Assembly: GCA_903885665.1 (NCBI GenBank) | Contig: CAISJL010000064.1 | Location: 1-64,000, forward strand | DNA from: an uncultured beta proteobacterium | GTDB taxonomy: Bacteria; Pseudomonadota; Gammaproteobacteria; Burkholderiales; SG8-41 | Length of the DNA stretch: 64,000 bases | Reading direction: 5' to 3' | Part shown: one piece after another, positions 44,491 to 53,458 of the stretch | How the letters are laid out: the number at the start of each line of letters is the position of its first letter | How positions within the stretch are numbered: position 1 is the stretch's first letter | Notes under the pieces: model-generated | What the model saw: only the letters and a program-made list of their open reading frames with translations | Databases searched by the model: none | Told to the model about the DNA's origin: nothing | Translations under genes and position numbers: made by a program

Positions 44491-45507
44491 TTAATGACTG
44501 CCAGACTGGATGCCATTTTCTTTGATGATTTTTGCCCACTTTTGTAAATCATTACGAATAATTGCTTCGAACTCAGCAGGTGTATTGCCTACGGCAGTAG
44601 CGCCTTCTGAATTCAGCATATGTGAGAATTCTGCTGTACGCACAACTTTGACAATCTCTTGATTAAGCCGGTCAATGATTGCTTTGGGAGTGCCGCGGGT
44701 GGTGAGTATGCCATTCCAACCACGCGCTTCGTAACCGGGTAGTGTCTCGGCAATTGCTGGGACATCGGGTAATACGCTGAGACGTTGTTTGGCACCTACA
44801 CCGAGTGCGCGAATCCGACCTGCTTTTACTTGCGGGGAAACAGTGCCAGCAGAGCCGATTAAATAAAAATCTACTTCGCCCGAGATCACTGCAGTGAGGG
44901 CTTGTGGCGCACCTTTATAGGCGACTTGCGTAAATTGAATGCCAGCCATGACGCGTAGTAGTTCAGCGGCGAGTGAGCCCATGCTGCCAGCACCAACCGA
45001 GCTGTGATTTAACTGCTTAGGCTTGGCTTTTGCCAGATCGATTAGTTCTTTGACGCTACGCGCAGGAGATTGTTGTCCAACAATCAGCACAGGCGCAACC
45101 GCACTCACCAATGTGATCGGGGCAAAGGCCTCAGCCGTGTTGTAGGGGATGTCTGGATAGAGGCTGGGATTCACTGGGTGGGAGGGGATAACCATCAGCA
45201 GGGTATAGCCATCAGGCACTGCTTTTGCCACGATGGCAGAACCGACGATGCCGCTGGCGCCTGGGCGATTATCGATAACGACTTGTTGCCCTAGGCTCTC
45301 GGAAATCTTCGGCGTGATGGTGCGGCCAATAATGTCCGTAATGCCACCGGCACCACTAGGAATAATCATGCGAATAGGCCGTGTAGGGTAATCGGCCGCA
45401 AAGACAGGCGACTGTATCCATAAGAAGCAACAGATAGCAATCAATAGGGTGATACAATAGCGGCCATTTGCAAAACTGATTGGCGTTTGTGATGAGTGCG
45501 AAGTCAA
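44491..45507 (-). CDS. Bug/TctC-family tripartite tricarboxylate receptor
   Basis: A 338-residue binding protein if it starts at TTG 45507, where an AGGAT site lies 8 bp upstream and a normal signal peptide (L-L-I-A-I-C-C-F-L-W) follows. The open frame continues 35 codons further upstream with no signal-like sequence. Mature protein starts near A-D-Y-P-T-R-P-I-R-M-I-I-P. Ligand-loop block: Q-V-A-Y-K-G-A-P-Q-A-L. Transcribed toward the alpha/beta hydrolase and divergent from the next receptor. Confidence 0.88.
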   Translation of the reverse strand: MTSHSSQTPISFANGRYCITLLIAICCFLWIQSPVFAADYPTRPIRMIIPSGAGGITDIIGRTITPKISESLGQQVVIDNRPGASGIVGSAIVAKAVPDGYTLLMVIPSHPVNPSLYPDIPYNTAEAFAPITLVSAVAPVLIVGQQSPARSVKELIDLAKAKPKQLNHSSVGAGSMGSLAAELLRVMAGIQFTQVAYKGAPQALTAVISGEVDFYLIGSAGTVSPQVKAGRIRALGVGAKQRLSVLPDVPAIAETLPGYEARGWNGILTTRGTPKAIIDRLNQEIVKVVRTAEFSHMLNSEGATAVGNTPAEFEAIIRNDLQKWAKIIKENGIQSGSH

Positions 45508-45758
45508 TCGGAGATCCTTTGAATACGGTTGCTGATGCGGGATTGTAAAATAATATGTATAGCACGTGTATATAGAAGTGTCGGCTAATCGTAATAGTGA
45601 CGGGCTCAGCAACTATAGGCTAGTTGTTAGCCAAATTGTAATATAATCAGTTGCTTATAGTTTTCGAATTGGTCGGATCTGGTGGTTTTAGTGCTGTCTG
45701 CTATCTGATGGCGTATAGTTTGGTGAATTGTAGTATCACTTTTTGAATAGGATGGATT

Positions 45759-46748
45759 ATGCAGATGTTTCGTGTGCAGCAGGTTTTAGTCGTTTTGTGG
45801 AATGTTCTGATGTTCTCTGGCCACAGCTTTGCGCAAACTGATATGGCTAAAGATTACCCCAGTAAACCAGTGCGTTTTATTTCGCCGTTTACGCCGGGAG
45901 CGGGAACGGATGCGACAGCGCGTACTTTGGCAAAATACATGGGCGATACTTTGCAGCATCAATTTGTCGTTGATAACCGAACGGGGGCATCTGGTTCTAT
46001 TGGTGTTGAAATGACTGCGCAAGCGCCTGCGGATGGTTACACGATTTGTTTGATATCGGCATCGCATAGCGTGAATTCTGGCACTAACCCAAACTTAAGT
46101 TATAACCTCGGTAAAGATTTGCAAGGCGTCTCGCAAGCAACCTCTTTATTTTATTCAGTGTATGTCAACCCTAAGGTGCCAGTTAAATCAATTAATGAAT
46201 TGATTGCTCACGCTAAAGCTAACCCAGGCAAGTTGATGTTCAGTTCTTCGGGCACTGGTGGCTTACAACATTTTGCTGGTGAGATGTTTAATTACATGGC
46301 CAAAGTGCAGATGATTCACGTGCCGTATAAAGGCACTGCATCTGGTGTGGTTGCTAATCTGGCCGGTGATGTGCAAGTTGGTTTTGGTACATTGTTTGGT
46401 GTGCGTGCGCACATGCAAACGGGCCGTTTGCGGGTGTTGGCAATCACAGCAGCGAAGCGTTCACCAGCGATACCTGAATTACCAACGGTTGCTGAGTCAG
46501 GTATTCCTGGCTATGAGGTTGATCAATGGTATGGTGTGATTACAGGGGTACGAGTGCCTAAGCCGATTGTGTATAAGTTGCGCAATACTATTGTTGAGGC
46601 ACTTAAAGACCCGGAGATTGCTAAACGCTTAGCCGCTGAAGGTTCAACTGCTGTGGGTTCAACTCCGGAGCAATTCACTAATCATATTCGTTCTGAAATG
46701 GCGAAATGGAAAAAGTTAGCAAAAGCCGCTAAGATGGAATTACATTAA
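45759..46748 (+). CDS. Bug/TctC-family tripartite tricarboxylate receptor
   Basis: A 329-residue receptor. The signal peptide ends in H-S-F-A-Q and is followed by Y-P-S-K-P-V-R-F-I-S-P-F-T-P-G-A-G-T-D. V-D-N-R-T-G-A-S-G-S-I-G and H-V-P-Y-K-G-T-A-S-G-V-V are both present. The usual P-Y-D-P-x-x-D-F block is replaced by Y-N-L-G-K-D-L-Q-G-V, a hint of a distinct ligand pocket. A TAGGAT site precedes the ATG. The next receptor follows after 89 bp on the same strand. Confidence 0.91.
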   Translation: MQMFRVQQVLVVLWNVLMFSGHSFAQTDMAKDYPSKPVRFISPFTPGAGTDATARTLAKYMGDTLQHQFVVDNRTGASGSIGVEMTAQAPADGYTICLISASHSVNSGTNPNLSYNLGKDLQGVSQATSLFYSVYVNPKVPVKSINELIAHAKANPGKLMFSSSGTGGLQHFAGEMFNYMAKVQMIHVPYKGTASGVVANLAGDVQVGFGTLFGVRAHMQTGRLRVLAITAAKRSPAIPELPTVAESGIPGYEVDQWYGVITGVRVPKPIVYKLRNTIVEALKDPEIAKRLAAEGSTAVGSTPEQFTNHIRSEMAKWKKLAKAAKMELH

Positions 46749-46837
46749 TTGTTTGCAACAGTTGATCGTAGTGCCGTATTGAGAATAATTTTTAAAATAA
46801 TTTTAGAATAATGATAATGACTCTATAGGAGAAGACG

Positions 46838-47845
46838 ATGATACCGAGCATCAATTGTAGTAGTTTATGGTCTGGGCAGATGTTGACCTTAGTGGTGCTT
46901 GGTATCATCCAGTGTGTGACAGGTACGGTAGCACTTGCAGCGCATGCTGCTAGCTACCCTAGTCGGCCGGTGCGTCTGATTGTGCCGTTTCCACCGGGTG
47001 GCAGTAATGATATTGTTGGTCGTCTGGTGGGCGCTGGTCTGGGTGAACGTTTAGGCAAGCAAGTCGTGATTGATAATCGTGCTGGTGGTAATTCGATTAT
47101 AGGCACAGAAATGGCAACCCTAGCGCAGCCCGATGGATATACCTTGCTGGTGATTTCAACCTCATTTACGACCAACCCAATTATTCACAAACTGCCTTAC
47201 GATTCGCGTAAATCATTGGACTGGGTAGCGATGTTAGGTGTAGGCCCGAATGTCTTGGCTGTAAACCCAAGTTTTCCTGCAAAATCTGTCGCCGAGCTCA
47301 TTGCAATGGCTAAGGCTAAACCCGATGCAATTATTTATGCATCGACTGGTGTTGGTAGCAACGCCCACTTTGGCACTGAATTATTGAAGCATTTAACCGG
47401 CACTAAAATGCATCATGTGCCTTATAAAGGAGGCGGTCCTGCGTTGCTAGCTACAGTGGCAGGTGAAGCCAATATTTGTTTATCATCTTTAATCCAAGCC
47501 ATTGGGCATTTGCGTTCTGGTAAGTTGCGTGGCTTAGCGACGAGCGGTGCCAAGCGCAGTGTGACCTTACCTGATATGCCCACAATTGCTGAGGCTGGTG
47601 TGCCTGGCTATGACACCGCTAATTGGTGGGGTGTAGCAACGCCTAAGGGTACGCCAACAGCGATTATTCAACGAATCAATGCTGAAATTAAAGTGGTTCT
47701 CGATCACCCTGATACCGCAAAGCGAATGATTAATGAAGGTGCAGAACCGGCGACCAAGACGCCAGCAGAGCTTGGAGTGTTCGTGAATGCTGAGATGGAC
47801 AAATGGATTAAAGTCGCAAAGATTGCTGGAATACGTGGTGAATAA
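46838..47845 (+). CDS. Bug/TctC-family tripartite tricarboxylate receptor
   Basis: A 335-residue receptor with a signal peptide of about 35 residues (A-L-A-A-H-A-A-S). Blocks: P-F-P-P-G-G-S-N-D-I-V-G-R, V-I-D-N-R-A-G-G-N-S-I-I-G, L-P-Y-D-S-R-K-S-L-D-W-V and H-V-P-Y-K-G-G-G-P-A-L-L-A-T. A TAGGAG site sits upstream. It is tandem with the preceding receptor but only distantly similar, so the pair is not a fresh duplication. Confidence 0.91.
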   Translation: MIPSINCSSLWSGQMLTLVVLGIIQCVTGTVALAAHAASYPSRPVRLIVPFPPGGSNDIVGRLVGAGLGERLGKQVVIDNRAGGNSIIGTEMATLAQPDGYTLLVISTSFTTNPIIHKLPYDSRKSLDWVAMLGVGPNVLAVNPSFPAKSVAELIAMAKAKPDAIIYASTGVGSNAHFGTELLKHLTGTKMHHVPYKGGGPALLATVAGEANICLSSLIQAIGHLRSGKLRGLATSGAKRSVTLPDMPTIAEAGVPGYDTANWWGVATPKGTPTAIIQRINAEIKVVLDHPDTAKRMINEGAEPATKTPAELGVFVNAEMDKWIKVAKIAGIRGE

Positions 47846-47959
47846 AATAGAGTTTAATGCGTTAGTATTTTTTGTTATCTAGGGCCTTAGAATAGTCTGT
47901 GTTAGCAAGTTTGTGTTGCATAACTTCGTTTGCCTATCACGGAGAGTATTTTTGTGTAG

Positions 47960-48958
47960 TTATTCAGCACGTATGCCGGTGAGTTGTACAATCCGCGCCC
48001 ATTTTTGCAGATCTTGTTTGAGAAAAATTTGAAACTCTGCAGGTGTAGAGGCAGTAATTTCAGCAGCTTCATTGATTAGTCTGGTTCTTACTTCAGTGCG
48101 AGCCAGAGCGGTTTGCGCTTCTCGGTGCAATCGATGGGTAATGAATTTAGGTGTGAGTGGTGGTGCAACAATACCAAACCAGTTAATCACTTCAAAGCCA
48201 GTCACCCCCGACTCGTCTACTGTGGGTATTTCAGGCAGATGGCTTGCTCGCTTTAGACTGGTGACAGCGAGTAGTTTGAGTTTGTTCGCACGCCCTAGAC
48301 TTAACACGGTAATGGGGCCTGCAAATTGAAATGCGACCTGACCTGATAGCACCTCGCTAGTGGCAAGAGCAGCCCCTTTATACGGTACATGGGTGGCAGA
48401 AATGCCAGCCATGATGGTGAATAAAGCGCCAGACATATGGCCACCACTGCCATTGCCGGCAGAGCCATAGAGTATTGTTTTTGATTTTGCTAATTGAATT
48501 AACTCAGGCAATGTTTTGACAGGCAAGCCATTGTGCGCGGCCAATACTAGTGGTGACCAGCTCACTTGGGTGATTGCAGTGTTATCAGTAACAGGTGAAT
48601 AAGACGATTGAGTGCGCATTGCCGCATTGGTGGTATAGGAGGTGTAGACCATGCTAATGGTATGCCCATCGGGTTTTGCAGCTGCAATCATCTCTGCAGC
48701 AATCACGCCACCAGCTCCGCCACGGTTATCGACAACAAAGGGTTTTCCCATTTGTTCGGTAAAGCGCGGTCCGAGCAGTCTTGCTGTCATATCGACTGTG
48801 CCTCCAGGTGGTGCAGGCACCAAGAATCGAACTGGTCGACTGGGGTAAGCTGCATCACCCGCTGCTAAGGCCAAGCTTTGGCTCAGTGCAAGCGCGAGCG
48901 ATGTGACGATACTACGGAGTTGCTGGTGGTGGGTGTATCTGAGTGCAATACCTGGCAT
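47960..48958 (-). CDS. Bug/TctC-family receptor, last gene of the UGSC selenoprotein operon
   Basis: A 332-residue receptor. A signal peptide ends near A-L-A-A-G-D-A-A and the mature part begins Y-P-S-R-P-V-R-F-L-V-P-A-P-P-G-G-T-V-D-M. It has V-D-N-R-G-G-A-G-G-V-I-A and H-V-P-Y-K-G-A-A-L-A-T-S. The canonical P-Y-D-P region reads S-Y-S-P-V-T-D-N-T-A-I, which is divergent. It starts 8 bp after the selenoprotein stop, with AGGA before the ATG, so the two are surely in one transcript. Confidence 0.91.
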   Translation of the reverse strand: MPGIALRYTHHQQLRSIVTSLALALSQSLALAAGDAAYPSRPVRFLVPAPPGGTVDMTARLLGPRFTEQMGKPFVVDNRGGAGGVIAAEMIAAAKPDGHTISMVYTSYTTNAAMRTQSSYSPVTDNTAITQVSWSPLVLAAHNGLPVKTLPELIQLAKSKTILYGSAGNGSGGHMSGALFTIMAGISATHVPYKGAALATSEVLSGQVAFQFAGPITVLSLGRANKLKLLAVTSLKRASHLPEIPTVDESGVTGFEVINWFGIVAPPLTPKFITHRLHREAQTALARTEVRTRLINEAAEITASTPAEFQIFLKQDLQKWARIVQLTGIRAE

Positions 48959-48966
48959 GGATAGTC

Positions 48967-50709
48967 CTATGATTTAGGGTGTTGTAGAGCTGCTAAGCGT
49001 TGCGACCAGTCTTTGGGTAGTTCGATGCGTTTGCTAGTGCGTGTGCCTTGCGAATGGTTGGCCATATAGCCGCGTGATTGATTGCGACCGGGGTCACCGG
49101 CCACCACTATACCAATATGTTTGGCAGCGACGATCATACGAACTAGTCGATCAGGGTCGCTGGACGCGATGTAATCGGGTTGCAGCAAACCTTCTTTCAC
49201 CAAGCCCTCAAAGTCAAGTGCAAGACCTCCGGTTTTAGTTGCGTAATGCTTCATTGTAGAGGCAGGCATCGTTGCTTGCTGTACCAAAAAGTCGCGCAAT
49301 TGATCTTTGCTCCATTCTTTTGCGATCACCTTGGCAATGCTTGGGCCTATGACCAAAACAGAGTGCCAATAGCCACGCTTCAACCCGGAATATGCCCAAT
49401 ATGAAAATGCACCATAGATCGCATCGACAAACTGTTGTGCATGACCGGCTGCAGTAGTGCCTGAACTATAGGTGGGTGGTGAGATACACACCACGCTTTG
49501 GATGGTGACCACATTGTCATCAGCGGCAAATCCCAGATCTTCACCGAAGGTTGGCCAACCAATATCGCGTGACCATTCCTCATCTTCTGCAAGAGCGACA
49601 TTGAAGGTATAGCCAATGCTACCTTTGTCGCCATCACCAGGTGCAATACGATAGCCACATATATTGCGCATATATAAGCGTAAGAAGCGACCAATGCTGG
49701 AATTAGCTTGGCGACCAATCCGCATGACGCCAGCGCCATGATTGATATCTAATGTTTTAATAATAGGGCCGCTGATAATCACCAAGGGCTCCCAAGCCGG
49801 CGTGGAACCAGCGTCTTCGATTCTAAATTGAGGATCTGCAATAACCTCGACAATCGCAATTAAAACCGGCATATATTCGGGGCGGCAACCAGCCATTACG
49901 CCATTAATGGCGATACTGAGAATAGTGGCTTCGCGGCCTTCTTGCGGTAACGTGCCTAGGAGATCATTGCGGTCACGCGCAGTAAAGGCGAGAAATGCAG
50001 CGACTGCCTCTTGGGTTGGAGGAATGATAGGTAGGCCATCACTCCACAACTGATGATGAAAATATTCTTCTACTTCGGGCAGTGTGCCTGAGAACACAAC
50101 GCTGCCCGGTAGCGGATCTGCGGGTGGTTGATGGATGGTTGTCTCAGCGATTCTTGGCTGAGTCAGGCCAGTAATAACAGCTGGCAGTAAATGCGCTTCA
50201 ACTTTGCGCCGCAGCTCGGCATCGCTATCTACCATAGGGGCGCCTGGATATTCGGCGACTGGTAATGTCAAACCTAGTCCTTTGCTCACCAAGGCGGCTT
50301 GACGCATAAAACTAGAGCCAATAATGGTGACACTGGGGATGCCGGCTTTTTCTGCTGCTGCACTAGCCCGCAACACGGCGGGCGTACAGCTGCCTCAAGC
50401 ACCAATACCAGAGATCACTGCATCGCAGCCGAGCGAGCGTAATTTATCCGCTAAGCCTGCAACAATCTCACGATCTTGATTGCCATGGGTGTTGCCAAAA
50501 TGGGTATGATCGACAAAGCGAATGCCAGGGTAGCGTTGTTGCAAATGCTCGCGCAGGATGGCATACATCTCATCGCCGCGAAAGATTAAATCCCATAGTT
50601 CTGCAACAACCTTACCAGATAAGTCGGGGATTGCAGGGGCTGCACCCGTTGCGTTGACTGCCCGTTTAGCTAATGGCCATAACACATCAAATTGTCCACC
50701 GTTACTCAT
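48967..50709 (-). CDS. UGSC-family selenoprotein with in-frame UGA (Sec105)
   Basis: Read straight through one TGA codon (50395-50397), this is a 580-residue protein. Before the UGA: L-G-C-D-A-V-I-S-G-I-G-A; after it: G-S-C-T-P-A-V-L-R-A-S-A. This is the U-G-S-C motif of the UGSC selenoprotein family; Sec105 and Cys108 would form a redox pair. A hairpin with bacterial SECIS geometry starts 1 base after the UGA. ATG 50709 has AGGAGT upstream. No signal peptide or membrane helix is seen, so it is cytoplasmic. The approximately 330-residue C-terminal part (A-I-N-G-V-M-A-G-C-R-P-E-Y-M and so on) is not recognised as a known enzyme. Bug receptors flank it in one operon. Function unknown. Confidence 0.88.
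50354..50393 (-). promoter_or_regulatory. Bacterial SECIS-like hairpin
   Basis: On the transcript, GCCCGC pairs with GCGGGC around a 6-base loop CGUGUU. Below an internal loop (UAC opposite UAGUG), GCUG pairs with CAGC, then an A-A mismatch and GC with GC. The loop begins 17 bases after the UGA and has G at its second position. Both agree with the bacterial SECIS rules as I recall them (loop 16-37 bases away, G in the first two loop bases). It lies within coding sequence, as bacterial SECIS elements do. Confidence 0.8.
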
Positions 50710-50791
50710 TATAAATACTCCTTGAAAATTTCTTAAAAAAATACTGAGTTGCTTATCGTAATGTGTTGCGTAAATTGTTGATAGCAATACG

Positions 50792-51769
50792 CTATTGTGC
50801 TTGTATGCCTGCAGCCTTTACCGCACGTGTCCATTTGGCTAATTCGGTGCGAATAATGGCTGCAAATTGTTCAGGTGTGCCTGTAGCGACATCGGCGCCA
50901 AAACTAGCCAGCTTGTCTTTGACTTCGGTTTGACGCAGCGCGGAATTAATATGTTCGTTGAGGCGCTTGATGATCGCAGGCGGCGTGCCAACAGGCGCCA
51001 GATAACCAAAGAACCCACTGGCTTCATACTCAGGCACAGCAGCTTCTTTGACGGTTGGGATGTCGGGTGCGCTGGGGTGACGTTGCGCGCCTGTGAGTGC
51101 CAGCACTTTGACTTTGCCGGAGCGAACAAACGGAATAGCAGACGATAAGCTAGCAAACATAATATGCACTCGACCGACCATTAAATCGGTGATTGCCTCA
51201 GTAGCCCCTTTGTAGGCAACATGTACAACTTTAATGCCAGTCATGCTGTGAAATAGTTCACCAGATAAATGCACCGCTGTGCCCACACCAGAGGAGGCAA
51301 CATTGAGTTCGCCGGGACGCGCGCGCGCATAGTCGATGTAGTCTTTGAGTGTTTTAATCGGTAAGGTTGGTGCGGCAAGCACAGCATACTGACTGGTAGC
51401 TACACGGGCCACAGGTGCGAAGTCACGAACCGGGTCGTAAGGGAGCTTGGAGTAGAGGGCAGGGTTAATTGCTAGCACTCCAGTAGTGCCAAACAAAAGG
51501 GTGAGGCCGTCAGGTGCGGCGCGAGCGACTATTTCAGCGGCAATACTACCGGCAGCGCCTGCGCGATTGTCGATAATCATCATTTGCTTGAGTGCTTCAT
51601 TGGCAGCTGGGCTAATCGCACGAGGAATAATGTCGCCGGCACTTCCTGGAGGAAAGGGCGCAATGACTCGGATCGGGCGACCGCTAAAGGCGGTGTTAGG
51701 GGATTGTGCGTAACTCGTGCAGGCAAGGAATAACAATGAAAGCGGCAGTAGTTTCCAGATTATGAACAT
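50792..51769 (-). CDS. Bug/TctC-family receptor, first gene of the UGSC selenoprotein operon
   Basis: A 325-residue receptor. A short signal peptide (L-L-P-L-S-L-L-F-L-A-C-T-S-Y-A-Q) contains a Cys that could be a lipobox (L-A-C), though the A-Q cut is more likely. Blocks: G-R-P-I-R-V-I-A-P-F-P-P-G-S-A-G-D-I, I-D-N-R-A-G-A-A-G-S-I, L-P-Y-D-P-V-R-D-F-A-P-V and H-V-A-Y-K-G-A-T-E-A-I-T. It lies 82 bp before the selenoprotein on the same strand and probably heads that operon. Confidence 0.91.
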   Translation of the reverse strand: MFIIWKLLPLSLLFLACTSYAQSPNTAFSGRPIRVIAPFPPGSAGDIIPRAISPAANEALKQMMIIDNRAGAAGSIAAEIVARAAPDGLTLLFGTTGVLAINPALYSKLPYDPVRDFAPVARVATSQYAVLAAPTLPIKTLKDYIDYARARPGELNVASSGVGTAVHLSGELFHSMTGIKVVHVAYKGATEAITDLMVGRVHIMFASLSSAIPFVRSGKVKVLALTGAQRHPSAPDIPTVKEAAVPEYEASGFFGYLAPVGTPPAIIKRLNEHINSALRQTEVKDKLASFGADVATGTPEQFAAIIRTELAKWTRAVKAAGIQAQ

Positions 51770-52260
51770 TGAATATACTCAGTTTAGTGTATCGAGAGGA
51801 GGTTCTATGAATGCATCTAGATATTAGGTGACTGGCGCAGCACTCGCAATCGAAAATTCCATATTAATGCACGGTACGCTTAGATCCTTGGTTATGGATT
51901 GACAGTGTGCAATGCTTGGGCGAACATCAGAGATGACAGTCTCCAATAGTTCGCATCATGAGCGGCGGCATGATAATCGTGGCTAGGATGCTTAAAATAG
52001 CAAAATATCTAGTATTTACTAGAGAAATGAATACCAGATAGCGATCTCGAGCAGCAATGGCTTGTATTTACGTTTATGCATTAGTGCATTAGTGTGTCAG
52101 TACATCAACTATTGTTGCAATTATTCGAGCGGTATCGTTAAAAATACAAATCGTATGGCTGACTGTATGGCTGTTTAACTATGTCAATGTATCACTGCAT
52201 GTTCAGCGCCAAGATCAAAGTTGTAATGAATGATGTGTTGAATGACCGTTTGGAGAGTTT
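51770..52260. other. Divergent intergenic region, nothing recognised
   Basis: This 491-bp AT-rich gap holds the divergent promoters of the leftward UGSC operon and the rightward acyl-CoA dehydrogenase operon. Only short imperfect repeats such as GCATTAGT (around 52077-52095) were noticed. No small gene, terminator or regulator-like motif was convincing. No regulator gene lies nearby. Confidence 0.5.
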
Positions 52261-53412
52261 ATGAATTTTCACTTGAGCGAAGCGCAACAAATGTTTCGTG
52301 ATTCGGTTGCGGCTTTTGCGCGTAAAGAGTTAAGCGAAGGCGCTTTGGAGCGTGCGCATAATCCACACTTCCCCCATGAAATTGCCCACAAGATGGCAGC
52401 TGCAGGTCTCTTAGGCATTACATTGCCTGAAGCCGATGGTGGTGCAGGTGGCACTGTAATGGATGCAGTGTTAGCGATCGAAGAAATTGCAAAACATTGT
52501 CCACGTAGTGCGGATGTGATTCAAGAGGGTAATTTTGGCGCGATACGGGTATTGGCACATTTTGCTAATGCCGATCAAAAACAGCGTTATTTAGCGCCAT
52601 TGTTACGTGGCGAGGAAGTCATTGCCGTTGCAATGACTGAACCCGGTGCGGGTTCAGCAACCACAGACTTGGTGACCAGTGCCACACCAGAGGGTGCTGG
52701 CTACCGAATCAATGGTAGTAAGGTATTTCCTAATCCGCATGCTGACCAATATTTAGTCTATGTGCGTTATGGACCTGGGGTTGGTGGGATTGGTTCGGTA
52801 ATGCTGAGACGTACAGCGCCAGGATTTAGCACCGGTAAGCCCTCTAAATTCATGTCGGGTAATGATTGGGCAACATTGTATTTTGATAATGTCTATGTAC
52901 CCCCTGAGGATGTATTGTTGGGCCCTGGTGGTTTCAAAAAACAAATTGCGGGATTTAATGTGGAGCGTGTGGGTAATGCATCGCGGTCGTTAGCCTATGG
53001 CCGCTACTGTTATGAAGCAGCCCGCACTTATGCCATGACCCGCACCCAATTTGGCCGACCATTATGTGAGTTTCAAGGTCTGCAATGGAAATTTGCAGAT
53101 ATGAAAATGAAGCTCGACGCTGCACAGTTGTTGTTATATCGCGCTGCCAGCAATGCGGACCGTGGTTTCCCTTCGGCTGATGAGACGACTGTTGCTAAGT
53201 TGATGTGCAATATATCGGGCTTTGAGGTTGCCAATGAGGCAATGCAAGTCATGGGTGGTTTGGGTTACACCCAAGAGACTTTGGTTGAGTATTGTTTGCG
53301 GCGCTCTCGTGGTTGGATGATCGCCGGTGGTTCAATTGAGATGATGAAAAATCGATTGGCTGAAATTGTATTTGACAGAAGGTTCTCGCAACGCCCGCCG
53401 CGTACTGCATAA
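52261..53412 (+). CDS. Acyl-CoA dehydrogenase with LCAD/IVD-type catalytic Glu
   Basis: A 383-residue acyl-CoA dehydrogenase. FAD and substrate motifs: A-M-T-E-P-G-A-G-S near residues 124-132, T-R-T-Q-F-G-R-P-L near 260 and Q-V-M-G-G-L-G-Y-T near 329-337. The Glu of the usual Y-E-G-T is replaced by Gly356 (I-A-G-G-S), but Glu235 in F-N-V-E-R-V-G aligns with the catalytic base of long-chain and isovaleryl-CoA dehydrogenases. It should therefore be active on a branched or unusual acyl-CoA. GGAG-type site before ATG. It heads a rightward run of catabolic genes. Confidence 0.91.
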   Translation: MNFHLSEAQQMFRDSVAAFARKELSEGALERAHNPHFPHEIAHKMAAAGLLGITLPEADGGAGGTVMDAVLAIEEIAKHCPRSADVIQEGNFGAIRVLAHFANADQKQRYLAPLLRGEEVIAVAMTEPGAGSATTDLVTSATPEGAGYRINGSKVFPNPHADQYLVYVRYGPGVGGIGSVMLRRTAPGFSTGKPSKFMSGNDWATLYFDNVYVPPEDVLLGPGGFKKQIAGFNVERVGNASRSLAYGRYCYEAARTYAMTRTQFGRPLCEFQGLQWKFADMKMKLDAAQLLLYRAASNADRGFPSADETTVAKLMCNISGFEVANEAMQVMGGLGYTQETLVEYCLRRSRGWMIAGGSIEMMKNRLAEIVFDRRFSQRPPRTA

Positions 53413-53458
53413 GTATTTAAGCGCTAATTTTTTGTTTAATACAGCTAAGAGGGTTGAT

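Noticed and set aside
50395..50397. TGA between the two halves of the UGSC gene read as a nonsense mutation or frameshift
   Set aside because: The two halves are in the same frame, the residues around the UGA match the UGSC motif, and a SECIS-like hairpin sits at the correct distance. A pseudogene would not keep these features together.
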